Assembly: GCA_036273855.1 (NCBI GenBank)
Contig: DASUGU010000049.1
Location: 248,001-312,000 of the forward strand
Reading direction: 5' to 3'
DNA length: 64,000 bases
DNA from: DATEPR01 sp036273855
Lineage (GTDB): Bacteria > Actinomycetota > Actinomycetes > Mycobacteriales > Pseudonocardiaceae
The notes under the pieces are model-generated. The model was given only the letters and a program-made list of their open reading frames with translations. It made no database searches and was not told the origin of the DNA. A program made the translations under genes and the position numbers. Numbering within the stretch: the first letter of the stretch is position 1; every line of letters begins with the position of its first letter. Shown here in pieces: positions 47,441-55,882 of the stretch.

Positions 47441-48664
47441 CTACCCGCGCTGCGCGAGAAAGGTGACCTGTACGTCGTCGCCGACCGCGATGTCGGTGGT
47501 CTCCTCCTCGACCAGTATCAGGCAGTTGGCCTCGGCGAGCGATGCCAGCAGATGCGCCCCGGACGTGCCGAGCGGCTGCACCAGGTACTCCTCCGTCGCG
47601 GTGTCCCGCAGCAGCTGGCCGCGTAGGAAACCCTTGCGCCCCTTGGTGGACGCGATCGGCGAGAGCAGCCGGGCGGTGATCACCCTGCGGTGCGGGCTGC
47701 GCTTGCCCAGCGCCACCCTGATCAACGGCCGGACCAGCACCTCGAACACCACGAGCGCGCTCATCGGGTTGCTGGGCAACAGGAACGTGGGCACCAGGTC
47801 GGGGCCGAGCCGCCCGAAGCCCTGCACCGAACCGGGGTGCATGCCCACGCGGGTCACGTCGACGTTGCCGAGTTCACCGAGTGCCTCGTGGATCTCCGCG
47901 CCGTTCGCGCCGCCGACGCCACCGGCGACGACCACCACCTCGGACAGCAGCAGCCGCCCCTCGACGACCTCGCGCAGCCGCGCGGCGTCGCCGGGCACGA
48001 TGCCCACCCTCGTCACCTCGGCGCCCGCGTCCCGGCCGGCGGCGGCCAGTGCGTAGGAGTTCACGTCGTACACCTGGCCGGGCCCCGGCGTGCGGCCGAT
48101 GTCCACCAGCTCGTCGCCCACCGAGATCACCGACACCCTGGGCCGGGGGTGCACCAGCACCTTGTCCCTGCCCACCGCAGCCAGCAGGCCGACCTGGGCC
48201 GAGCCGATCGTCGACCCGCGCCGCACGGCGACGTCCCCGGGCTGCACGTCCTCACCGGTGCGCCGCACGAACGCGGCCGAGGGCACCGGCCGGTGGATGG
48301 TCACCCTGGCGTCGTGGCCGTCGGTGTAGTCGGTGGGCACCACGGCGTCGGCCAGCGTCGGCAGCGGCGCCCCGGTGGCCACCCGCACGGCCTGGCCGGG
48401 CTGCAGGCGCCTGGGCTGCCGGGAGCCGGTCGGGATCTCGCCGACGACGGGCAGCGTGACCAGTTCGGTGTCGGCGGACTGCACGTCGACGCTGCGCACG
48501 GCATACCCGTCGACGGCAGCCTGGTCGAAGCCGGGCAGCGCCCGTTCCGCCACGACCTCCTCGGCACACAACAGGCTCTGGGCCTCGGAGATCGCCACCC
48601 GGACCGGAGCCGGTCGCACCGCACCGGCCAGCACTCTGGCGAGCTGCTCGTCTACTGATCTCAT
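47441..48664 (-). CDS. glp: Gephyrin-like molybdotransferase Glp (MoeA family)
   Basis: ATG 48664 (MRSVDEQLARVL) gives 407 residues. MoeA features: ALPGFDQAAVDGYAVRS, ATGAPLPTLADAVVP, RPRVSVISVGDELVD, YDVNSYAL, and PSNPMSALVVFEVLVRPL. The molybdate/cofactor site, usually G-G-x-S-x-G-x-x-D, reads VVVAGGVGGANGAEI, the degenerate form seen in actinobacterial Glp. In Corynebacterium this protein works in cell division through GlpR rather than only in molybdenum cofactor synthesis. The neighbouring glpR and galU fit this assignment. Confidence 0.88.
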   Translation of the reverse strand: MRSVDEQLARVLAGAVRPAPVRVAISEAQSLLCAEEVVAERALPGFDQAAVDGYAVRSVDVQSADTELVTLPVVGEIPTGSRQPRRLQPGQAVRVATGAPLPTLADAVVPTDYTDGHDARVTIHRPVPSAAFVRRTGEDVQPGDVAVRRGSTIGSAQVGLLAAVGRDKVLVHPRPRVSVISVGDELVDIGRTPGPGQVYDVNSYALAAAGRDAGAEVTRVGIVPGDAARLREVVEGRLLLSEVVVVAGGVGGANGAEIHEALGELGNVDVTRVGMHPGSVQGFGRLGPDLVPTFLLPSNPMSALVVFEVLVRPLIRVALGKRSPHRRVITARLLSPIASTKGRKGFLRGQLLRDTATEEYLVQPLGTSGAHLLASLAEANCLILVEEETTDIAVGDDVQVTFLAQRG

Positions 48665-48713
48665 CGGCTGGTCCTCGCAGTTCGGCGGTGCCCCGGCGCC
48701 GTGCCGGACACCG

Positions 48714-49604
48714 TCATTCGTGGTCGAGTCGCTCCCGCAGCCACTCGCGCAGCGCCGGGCCGTAGTCCGGATCCTCCAGTGCAAAGTGAACAGCGGCCCG
48801 CAGGAATCCGGCGGGATTGCCGAGGTCGTGTCGCAAGCCGGAATGGACGACGACGTGCACCGGATGCCCCTCGTCGATCAGTAAGGCCACCGCGTCGGTG
48901 AGCTGGAGCTCGCCGCCGGAGCCCGGCGTGATCCGCCGCAGCGCGTCGAACACGGCCCTGTCCAGCAGGTATCGGCCGGCGGCGGCGAACGTGGACGGCG
49001 CCTCGTCCGGTTTCGGCTTCTCCACCATGCCGTGTACCCGCTTGACGTCGGCGGCATCGGTCTCGGCCACGTCGAACACGCCGTACGCGGAAATCTGCTC
49101 GCGCGGGATGTCGAATGCACACAACACGCTGCCGCCGTAGCGGGCGCGCACCTCGGCCATTCTGGTCAGCACGCCGTTGGGCAGCACCAGGTCGTCGGGC
49201 AGCAGCACGGCCACGGCGTCGTCGTCGGGCAGCAGCTTGGGCTCGGCACAGCCGACGGCGTGCCCCAGGCCCAGCGCCTTGTCCTGGATGGCCTCGACGA
49301 CCTCGATCAACTCGGTTGCCCGGCGCACCTTGGCGGCCAGGTCGGCTTTGCCGCGTTCGACCAGCGTGCGCTCCAGGTCCGGCTGCGGGCGGAAGTAGTC
49401 GGTCACCGCCGACTTGCCCGGCGAGCTGACGATCACCAGCCGGCTCGCGCCCGCCTGCGCCGCCTCGGCCGCCACCATCTCGATGCCCGGCGTGTCCACC
49501 ACGGGGAACAGTTCCTTCGGCACGGACTTGGTGGTGGGCAGGAACCGGGTGCCCAGTCCGGCGGCGGGCACGATGGCGGTCTGGCAGGCGCGCGTCGGGC
49601 TCAT
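48714..49604 (-). CDS. galU: UTP-glucose-1-phosphate uridylyltransferase
   Basis: ATG 49604 (MSPTRACQTAIVP) gives 296 residues. GalU signatures: AIVPAAGLGTRFLPTTKSVPK (in part), PKELFPVVDTPGIEMVAAEA, KALGLGHAV, VLLPDDLVLP, GSVLCAFDIPREQISAYGVF, VEKPKPDEAPS and GELQLTDAVALL. It makes UDP-glucose for wall glycans, trehalose and galactose metabolism. It lies 49 bp upstream of glp and is divergent from the cyclo-ligase gene. Confidence 0.95.
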   Translation of the reverse strand: MSPTRACQTAIVPAAGLGTRFLPTTKSVPKELFPVVDTPGIEMVAAEAAQAGASRLVIVSSPGKSAVTDYFRPQPDLERTLVERGKADLAAKVRRATELIEVVEAIQDKALGLGHAVGCAEPKLLPDDDAVAVLLPDDLVLPNGVLTRMAEVRARYGGSVLCAFDIPREQISAYGVFDVAETDAADVKRVHGMVEKPKPDEAPSTFAAAGRYLLDRAVFDALRRITPGSGGELQLTDAVALLIDEGHPVHVVVHSGLRHDLGNPAGFLRAAVHFALEDPDYGPALREWLRERLDHE

Positions 49605-49628
49605 GGTGAGCGAGCCTAACCTCCTGCT

Positions 49629-50210
49629 GTGGCCGACCCTGGAGAAGATCGCTACTCCAAACGTCACTGGCGTGCCCGGCTGCTGGCGGCACGCCGGCTG
49701 GTCCCCGCGGAGCAGCACGCCGCCGAGGCACGTGCCCTGGCCACGGCTGTGGTGGACATACCCGCTGGCCTGGTGTGCTGCTACGTGCCGGTGGGCAGCG
49801 AGCCGGGATCACTCGACCTGATCACCTCGTTGGCGGGCGCCGGCAGACAGGTGATGCTGCCGGTGGTGGTCGGCTCGGCGCCGCTGGACTGGGCGTACTA
49901 CACGGGTCCGGATTCGCTGGCGCCCGGCCCCTACGGCCTTCGCCAGCCGTCCGGACCGCGGCTGGGCGCCGGTGCGATCGGCGAGGCGGACCTGGTGCTG
50001 GTGCCCGCGCTGGCGGTCGACCGGGCGGGTCACCGGATCGGGCGAGGTGGGGGTCACTACGACCGGTCGCTGCCGCTGGTCGCACCCGGGACACCGCTGG
50101 TCGCGGTGGTGCGGGACGACGAACTGGTCGACGCGCTGCCCCACGAACCCCACGACGTACCGATGACGGCGGTGTTGACCCCGATCGGGGGACTTCTGCG
50201 GCTGGGGTGA
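49629..50210 (+). CDS. 5-formyltetrahydrofolate cyclo-ligase
   Basis: The product has 193 residues from GTG 49629. The N-terminal basic helix (SKRHWRARLLAARRLVP) binds ATP phosphate in known members. VCCYVPVGSEPGSLDLI, VMLPVVVG and the active loop LVLVPALAVDRAGHRIGRGG followed by GHYDRSLP are diagnostic. It converts 5-formyl-THF to 5,10-methenyl-THF using ATP. It is divergent from galU, as is common in Actinobacteria. Confidence 0.93.
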   Translation: MADPGEDRYSKRHWRARLLAARRLVPAEQHAAEARALATAVVDIPAGLVCCYVPVGSEPGSLDLITSLAGAGRQVMLPVVVGSAPLDWAYYTGPDSLAPGPYGLRQPSGPRLGAGAIGEADLVLVPALAVDRAGHRIGRGGGHYDRSLPLVAPGTPLVAVVRDDELVDALPHEPHDVPMTAVLTPIGGLLRLG

Positions 50211-50349
50211 CTCGCGTCGTGCCTGGTCGGGCCGGCCCTGTGCGGGGGTGTTTGCACCCGGTACGGTGTCTGGCGCATCATCGTATTGGCACTCTCCCCG
50301 ATCGAGTGCCAGTCAGGGATTTCGCGGTAGTCGCGTGAGGGAGCCGAAC

Positions 50350-50658
50350 GTGCCGACCTACCAGTACGCCTGCACGGCCTGTGGCCACCGGTTCGAGGCC
50401 GTGCAGTCATTCACGGACGCCTCGCTGTCGGAGTGCCCGGAATGCTCGGGCAAGCTCCGGAAGCTGTTCGGCTCCGTGGGCGTGGTGTTCAAGGGCAGCG
50501 GCTTCTACCGCAACGACAGCCGGGCCGACGCCAAGAAGCCGGCGGCCGCCGAGTCGAAGCCGGCCGAGTCGAAGCCGGCCGAGTCGAAGCCCAGCGAGAA
50601 GTCGACCTCGTCGTCCAACGACATGAAGTCCACGAGTACCACAGCCAAGGCCTCCTGA
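50350..50658 (+). CDS. FmdB-family zinc-ribbon protein
   Basis: The product has 102 residues from GTG 50350. The FmdB domain is intact: PTYQYACTACGHRFEAVQSF, then ECPECSGKLRKLFGSVG, with two C-x-x-C pairs. KGSGFYRNDS is also typical. The C-terminal tail contains tandem ESKPA repeats and Ser/Thr-rich sequence. Its cellular role is not firmly known. It follows the cyclo-ligase gene. Confidence 0.92.
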   Translation: MPTYQYACTACGHRFEAVQSFTDASLSECPECSGKLRKLFGSVGVVFKGSGFYRNDSRADAKKPAAAESKPAESKPAESKPSEKSTSSSNDMKSTSTTAKAS

Positions 50659-50772
50659 GCGGCAGTTGTCCACAGCCCCCTGATCTGTCCACAGCCCACA
50701 GCTCACGCCCCGCCTCCCCCCTCCACTTCTGCCTACTGTCGCCTCACCACCCGCGACACCCAGGAGGCAGAA

Positions 50773-51459
50773 GTGTTCCGACGCACGCCGCTCGACCCGC
50801 TCCCGCTCGACCGACTGCGCACCGTGCTGCGCGGCCGAGGCTGGCCCCGCACCATGGCGCTGCGCCGAGTCGTCGCCGTGGCCCTGGTGGTCCTGGCAGG
50901 CGCCCTGGCACTGCGCCCGGCGGGTGCCCGAGAGGCCACCCAGACCGACGTCGTGGTGGCCGCCAAGGACATGGCGCCCGGCAGCCTGCTGTCCCGGTCC
51001 GATGTGGCGATCCGCTCGCTGCCCGGCTCCGTGGTGCCCAGCGGCGCGCTGACCGACCCCGAGGCCGCCACCGGCCGGGTCCTGTCCGGCCCGGTCCGAG
51101 CCGGTGAGCCGTTGACGGACGTTCGATTGGTCGGCCCGGCCGACACGGCACTGACCACAGGCGACCCGAACGCGGCCACGGTTCCGGTCCGCCTGGCCGA
51201 TCCCGACGTCGCCGACCTGCTCCGCCCCGGCATCCGCGTCGACGTGGTCACGCTCGATCCGGACCATCAGAGCGACCCGGTCCTGGCCGAGAACGCGACC
51301 GTCGTGACCGTCCGCGACACCAGTGGTTCGACCGGTGGCGTGGCGGGTACCGATCAGAACCAGAACGGCAGATTGGTGCTGGTGGCCCTGCCCAGGCAAT
51401 ACGCGACCCGGCTGGCGGCCGCCTCATTGCGACAACCGGTCACGGTTACCCTCCGCTAG
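50773..51459 (+). CDS. SAF-domain/CpaB-like (RcpC) protein
   Basis: The product has about 228 residues from GTG 50773 (AGGAGGCAG upstream). A membrane anchor at about residues 32-52 (VVAVALVVLAGALALRPAGA) precedes a SAF domain (TDVVVAAKDMAPGSLLSRSD, AGEPLTDVRLV) and a CpaB/RcpC-like C-terminal region (VRLADPDVADLLRPGIRVDV, NGRLVLVALPRQYATRLAAA). CpaB proteins help assemble Flp pili in other bacteria. No tad genes are nearby, so its role here is uncertain. Confidence 0.85.
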   Translation: MFRRTPLDPLPLDRLRTVLRGRGWPRTMALRRVVAVALVVLAGALALRPAGAREATQTDVVVAAKDMAPGSLLSRSDVAIRSLPGSVVPSGALTDPEAATGRVLSGPVRAGEPLTDVRLVGPADTALTTGDPNAATVPVRLADPDVADLLRPGIRVDVVTLDPDHQSDPVLAENATVVTVRDTSGSTGGVAGTDQNQNGRLVLVALPRQYATRLAAASLRQPVTVTLR

Positions 51460-51514
51460 TCCACAGCGCGGCCGGGCGACGGCGCGCGGCGCAGATCCCC
51501 ACCGAGGAGCGGTC

Positions 51515-51919
51515 ATGCTGAAAGGCTTCCGGGAGTTCGTCTTCCGAGGCAACATCTTCGAACTGGCGATCGCGGTCGTGATCGGCACGGCGTTCACCGC
51601 GGTGGTGACGTCGGTCGTGACCAACCTGATCAACCCGATCATCGCGGCCATCGGCGGCCACAGCGTCAACGGCCTGTCGATCACGCTGGTGTCGGGCAAC
51701 GCGAAGACGGTCATGCACTTCGACACGGTGATCACGGCCATCATCAACTTCGTGATCATCGCCGCCGTCGTGTACTTCGCGTTCGTCATGCCGATGCAGA
51801 AGATCATGGCGATGCGTAGGCGCAACCAGCCGGAGCCCCTTCCCGAGCCCACCGACGTCGAAGTCCTGATGGAGATCCGCGACCTGATCCGCACCCAGTC
51901 CAGCCGCAACCAGGTCTGA
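51515..51919 (+). CDS. mscL: Large-conductance mechanosensitive channel
   Basis: The product has 134 residues from ATG 51515 with GAGGAG upstream. It is a typical MscL: amphipathic MLKGFREFVFRGNIFELAIA, TM1 with the pore sequence AVVIGTAFTAVVTSVVTNLI, a periplasmic loop (GHSVNGLSITLVSG), TM2 (VITAIINFVIIAAVVYFAFV) and a cytoplasmic helix (DVEVLMEIRDLIRTQ). It is an osmotic safety valve of the plasma membrane. Confidence 0.96.
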   Translation: MLKGFREFVFRGNIFELAIAVVIGTAFTAVVTSVVTNLINPIIAAIGGHSVNGLSITLVSGNAKTVMHFDTVITAIINFVIIAAVVYFAFVMPMQKIMAMRRRNQPEPLPEPTDVEVLMEIRDLIRTQSSRNQV

Positions 51920-51971
51920 CCCCGTCCCGCTCCCCGACGTGGTCAGCGGTCCGGGCCACACGTTGGTGGAC

Positions 51972-52136
51972 TCAGTCCCGGTCGTGATGGGGCGGGCGGT
52001 TGTCCTGGTACCACGAGTCGTCATCGCGCGACTCCTGGCTGGTCGGGCGCTCGTCCTGGGTCACATCGGGCAGGACGTCGCCGAAGACATCGGCCACGGT
52101 GGGGCGCCGTTCGGGCGGTGGGGCTGGCTCGGTCAC
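51972..52136 (-). CDS. Small conserved hypothetical protein
   Basis: GTG 52136 (VTEPAPPPERR) gives 54 residues; a longer reading to 52208 is less likely. The core TVADVFGDVLPDVTQDERP recurs, to my memory, in short proteins near mscL/moaB of Pseudonocardiales. The rest is charged and disordered. Function unknown. Confidence 0.5.
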   Translation of the reverse strand: MTEPAPPPERRPTVADVFGDVLPDVTQDERPTSQESRDDDSWYQDNRPPHHDRD

Positions 52137-52225
52137 CCCTCCATCATCACACCGGGCCGCCGGTCCGCGATGGTGGCAGCATGGAGACATCCAGGCCGAA
52201 CCCGACACGAAAGCTGAGCAGCGAC

Positions 52226-52561
52226 ATGAGCTTCCTTGACAAGGCTAAAGACATGGCGTCCAAGGTCGCCGACGACCTGGCAGGCAAGGCCGGCCCGCTG
52301 GGCGAGAAGGCCAAGCCACTCGCGGAGAAGGCCGCCCCCTACGCCGAGAAGGCCGCCACACTCGCCGCCAAGGGCGTGTCCACAGCGGCATCCACAGTAG
52401 ACAAGGCAACCCACGGCAAGTACCACGACCGGATCGAGTCGGTCAGCGGCAAACTCGGCGACGCCCTCAACCGCGACGGCCACACCGCCAAGCCGGAATC
52501 CACCCCGGAGCCCGGCCCCACTTCGCAGCCGAAGGAGAACCCGGAGCCCAACCAGCCGTAG
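52226..52561 (+). CDS. PF14013-like (Rv0909/MT0933-type) antitoxin-family protein
   Basis: The product has 111 residues from ATG 52226. It is a Lys/Ala-rich amphipathic protein with an 11-residue repeat pattern (GEKAKPLAEKAAPYAEKAAT) and KYHDRIESVSGKLGDALNR, the signature of the small actinobacterial family named after antitoxin Rv0909. The C-terminus is Pro-rich. No partner toxin is adjacent, so a solitary or structural (LEA-like) role is also possible. Confidence 0.65.
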   Translation: MSFLDKAKDMASKVADDLAGKAGPLGEKAKPLAEKAAPYAEKAATLAAKGVSTAASTVDKATHGKYHDRIESVSGKLGDALNRDGHTAKPESTPEPGPTSQPKENPEPNQP

Positions 52562-52840
52562 CCGCCGCGACCCCACCCCACCGGCAACACGGCGCACACG
52601 GAACCGCCCCACCAGCAACAGCAGCCGCACCCGCCCCCGGCGAACGCGCTGCGCCCGCCGAGCACTCGCGCCACCCACTCACCGGCGGACGCGGCGCCAA
52701 CGGACCTACCTGCACACCACCCGGCATGGGCGCACTCCCAGGCCTAGGCGAACGCGGCTCCAAGGAGGTCCGCCAGCGATAGCCGCATCCCGCTCATCGG
52801 CGAACACTGCTAGGGCTGGCACAGCTCATGCGGGCAGGGC

Positions 52841-53341
52841 TCAGGCTTCGTCCAACCCGGACAGTTCCTCGATGACATGCGGCACCAGGGCGGACAACGT
52901 GGCCATCCCGTCCCGCACGGCGGCCCGCGAGCCGGCGAGGTTGACCACCAGCGTGCTCCCGGACACACCCACGAGCCCACGCGAGATGCCGGCATCCACG
53001 GCGCCGGCCGCGAGTCCGGACGCCCGGAGCGCCTCGGCGATGCCGGGAATGGGCCGGTCGAGGACGCCCTGGGTGGCGTCGGGGGTGACGTCCCGTGGCG
53101 AGACACCGGTGCCGCCGACGGTGATCACGAGGTCGACGCCGCCGATCACGGCGGTGTTCAGGGCGTTGCGGATGTCGACTGTCTCACCGGCGACGGCGAC
53201 CGTGCCGTCCACGATGAACCCGGTCTCCTCCAACAGCTCGGTGACCAGCGGCCCGGTCTTGTCGTCGTGCTCACCGTGTACCACCCGGTCGTCGACGATC
53301 ACGACCAGTGCCCGGCCAAGTCGCTGCGTACTGCGCTCCAT
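52841..53341 (-). CDS. MoaB/Mog-type molybdenum cofactor protein
   Basis: ATG 53341 (MERSTQRLGRALVVIV) gives 166 residues. MoaB/Mog motifs: GPLVTELLEETGFIVDG, DLVITVGGTGVSPRDVTPDA, GIAEALRASGLAAG, SRGLVGVSGSTLVVNLAGS. These proteins adenylylate molybdopterin. No other molybdopterin synthesis genes are nearby except the gephyrin-like glp. Confidence 0.93.
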   Translation of the reverse strand: MERSTQRLGRALVVIVDDRVVHGEHDDKTGPLVTELLEETGFIVDGTVAVAGETVDIRNALNTAVIGGVDLVITVGGTGVSPRDVTPDATQGVLDRPIPGIAEALRASGLAAGAVDAGISRGLVGVSGSTLVVNLAGSRAAVRDGMATLSALVPHVIEELSGLDEA

Positions 53342-54071
53342 GCGGCTCACGGTAGCGGTTGAACTTTCCACAGCCGCCCCAGCCCACCCAGCCACCCGGA
53401 GCCCGGCCTGAACGCCGGCGCACCAGGCCGCCAGCAACGGCCAAGGACCTGATCGTCCGCAGCCGAGCACTGTGCGGCCGCGGATCGCCCGTCGCCGGCA
53501 GCCCGCAACGAATCATCGACCAGCTGGCGGTTACCGGCGGATCACTGGAACAGGCTCGCGCCGGCCCGCTGGCCGACGGCGGCCGATCGCATGGCCCGCA
53601 CCAGATCGCCCACGACGGGCGGCGGCCGGAGGCACAGGCCACCAGCCTGCTGGCGGCGCACGCCTGGTCTCCGATCCGCAGCCCTCATCGCTCGCAACTC
53701 GACATCGCCCGCAGTAGCCGTTCGCGGCCCCTGGCGGCTGTGGCCGGCTCGCGGCTGACGCCTCGGGCTGGCGGCTCGCGCCTGCGGCTGGCGGCTCGCG
53801 GCTGGCGCCTCGCGACTGGCGGCCTGCGGCCTGCGGCTGACGGCTGACGGCTCCCGGCTCCCGGCTCCCGGCTCCCGGCTCCCGGCTCCCGGCTCCCGGC
53901 TCCCGGCTCCCGGCTCCCGGCTCCCGGCTCCCGGCTCCCGGCTCCCGGCTCCCGGCTGAGGATTCCTCGGTTGCCCGCGGGCCACAAGTTGGCCATTAGG
54001 CGGTCGACTGGCGCCCGCCCACGCCGCCGCCCCACCGCCAGTTCCCGCGTGTCGGCCGTTGGGTGGTCAGG
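53342..54071. other. Non-coding GC-rich stretch with a minisatellite
   Basis: No gene is supported. Frames stay open only because of low-complexity GC-rich sequence. The 3' half consists of degenerate GGCTCGCG/GGCTGGCG units merging into the exact 7-bp array at 53849-53953. Confidence 0.6.
53849..53953. repeat. Tandem array of 15 exact GGCTCCC units
   Basis: Fifteen perfect head-to-tail copies of the heptamer GGCTCCC (105 bp) are present. They are preceded by degenerate variants from about 53,760 (GGCTCGCG, GGCTGACG). Copy number should vary by slippage. Confidence 0.9.
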
Positions 54072-55106
54072 TCAGTGGGCCGGGGTGGTCGTCACCAGGG
54101 GGAGGCGGACTTCGAAGCGGCAGCCTGGGCCGTGGTTGCTGGCGTCGATGTGGCCCTGGTGGGCCTCCACCAGGCCGCGAGTAATGGCCAGGCCGAGCCC
54201 GGCGCCTGCCGGGTCCTCGGGCGGTCCGCCAGGCATGCGCGCCGCCGTGCCCCGGAACGCCACGTCGAACACCCTGGCCAGTTCCTGCTCCGGAATCCCG
54301 CCACACCCGTCGTCCACCCGCAGCAACGCCTCCTCGCCGACCACGCCCAGCCCGACCATCACCGATCCGTCCGGCGGCGTGTGCCGAATGGCGTTCGACA
54401 GCAGGTTCCGCACGATCCGCGCCAGTTCCGGGTCGCTCCCCAGCACCACCGGCCACGCCTGCACGTCGGCGAACACCTTGACCCGCTTCCGCTCGGCCAC
54501 CGGCATCGCCGCCGCGACCGAATCGCTCACCACGTCCCGCAGCGGCACTGCCGACAAGCTCAGCCGCAGCGCCCCCGCCGTGATCCGCGACAGCTCGAAC
54601 AGGTCGTCCACCATCCCGGACAGCCGGGTCGACTCGTCGCTGATCCGGTCCGCGTAGCTCGCCACCTCGGCCGGCGCCACCACCACGCCGTCGGCCAGCG
54701 CCTCGGCCATGGCCCGGATGCCGGCCAGCGGGGTCCGCAGGTCGTGGCTCATCCACGCGACCAGCTCACGCCGGGCCGCCTCCGCCGCCCGTTCCCGCTC
54801 CCTGGCCTGCCGCTCCCACACGCTGCGCCGCGCGATCGCCCGCCCGAGCAGCACCGCCGTCGGCACCGTGACGACCGCCGTGGTCAGGCACACCAACAAC
54901 GTCGTGTTGAGCACCGGGTTGAACATGAACCGGCTCGCACCGAGCACACCGGACAGCTCGGCCAGCAGCGGCACCAGCACGAGCACCGTCATGGTCGCGA
55001 CCAGCGACCGCTCCCCCAGCAACCGCAGCACCAGCACGCCGAGCAGCGCGATCGGCAGCGAGAAGGCCAACACGTACGGCCCGATGTGCAGCAAGTCCAT
55101 CCACAT
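54072..55106 (-). CDS. Sensor histidine kinase
   Basis: ATG 55106 (MWMDLLHIG), 1 bp after the response-regulator stop, gives 344 residues. Three hydrophobic segments (about 11-30, 35-55, 70-92) form the membrane sensor. The HisKA box is ARRELVAWMSHDLRTPLAGI with His121. N, G1 and G2 boxes of the ATPase domain follow: LLSNAIRHTPPDGS, VDDGCGGIPEQ, GAGLGLAITRGLVE. It autophosphorylates and passes phosphate to the OmpR-type regulator encoded just upstream. Its signal is unknown. Confidence 0.92.
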   Translation of the reverse strand: MWMDLLHIGPYVLAFSLPIALLGVLVLRLLGERSLVATMTVLVLVPLLAELSGVLGASRFMFNPVLNTTLLVCLTTAVVTVPTAVLLGRAIARRSVWERQARERERAAEAARRELVAWMSHDLRTPLAGIRAMAEALADGVVVAPAEVASYADRISDESTRLSGMVDDLFELSRITAGALRLSLSAVPLRDVVSDSVAAAMPVAERKRVKVFADVQAWPVVLGSDPELARIVRNLLSNAIRHTPPDGSVMVGLGVVGEEALLRVDDGCGGIPEQELARVFDVAFRGTAARMPGGPPEDPAGAGLGLAITRGLVEAHQGHIDASNHGPGCRFEVRLPLVTTTPAH

Positions 55107-55107
55107 G

Positions 55108-55803
55108 TCAGCCGACCCGGTCGTATCGGTAACCAACGCCCCAGACCGTCGCGATCCGCCCGGGTCGCGCCGGGTCCCGCTCGACCTTCTCCCGCAGCCG
55201 CCGCACGTGCACCGTCACCGTCGACTGGTCGCCGAAGTCCCACCCCCACACCCGGGACAGCAACTCGGCCCTGGTGAACGCCGTGCCGGCGTGGGTGATC
55301 ATGAACTCCAGGAGGTCGAACTCACGGGTGGTGAGCGACAGCGGTGCGCCGGCGAGACTTGCCCGTCGAGCGGTCAGGTCGATGACGAGATCGCCGTCCA
55401 CCAACTCGTCGCGGACCGGGGCCCGGTCGGCGGAGGTGGCCCGGCGCAGCACCGACGTCACGCGCAGCACCAGTTCGCGCGGGCTGAACGGCTTGGCGAC
55501 ATAGTCGTCGGCACCCAGTTGCAGGCCGGCGATCCGGTCGTCCTCGTCGCCGCGGGCGGTCAACATCACCACGGGCACCGCGCCGCGCTGCCGCAGCCGC
55601 CGGCACACCTCGAACCCGTCAATGCCCGGCAGCATGAGGTCGAGCACGACGAGGTCCGGTTCGGTCTCGGCGGCGCGCACCAGCGCCACCTCGCCGGTCT
55701 CGGCGACGCTCACCCGGTAGCCGGCGTGCTCCAGGTAGCGCCGGACCACGTCTCGCACGTTGTCGTCGTCGTCGACGACGAGCACCTGCCGTTCCCGACC
55801 CAT
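55108..55803 (-). CDS. OmpR-family response regulator
   Basis: ATG 55803 (MGRERQVLVVDDDDN) gives 231 residues. The receiver domain has VLVVDDDDNVR, the phospho-acceptor in LVVLDLMLPGIDGFEV, VVMLTARGDEDD and DYVAKPFSPREL. The winged helix has LTTREFDLLEFMI and VTVHVRRLREKVERDPARP, then IATVWGVGYRYD. It is the partner of the kinase at 54072, with genes 1 bp apart. Confidence 0.94.
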   Translation of the reverse strand: MGRERQVLVVDDDDNVRDVVRRYLEHAGYRVSVAETGEVALVRAAETEPDLVVLDLMLPGIDGFEVCRRLRQRGAVPVVMLTARGDEDDRIAGLQLGADDYVAKPFSPRELVLRVTSVLRRATSADRAPVRDELVDGDLVIDLTARRASLAGAPLSLTTREFDLLEFMITHAGTAFTRAELLSRVWGWDFGDQSTVTVHVRRLREKVERDPARPGRIATVWGVGYRYDRVG

Positions 55804-55882
55804 CGGCCCCACCGGACAACCGTAGTGACACTCCGCATCCGGCACCGAGCCTGACCGGCGATCCGTCAGAACTTCGTAAGAG

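Noticed and set aside
53760..53953. Possible CRISPR array
   Set aside because: Repeats are 7 bp without spacers; no cas genes are present anywhere in the window.
53542..54035. Minus-strand frames with REPGAGS peptide repeats
   Set aside because: They are translations of the 7-bp minisatellite, open in every frame by composition; no start site or family.
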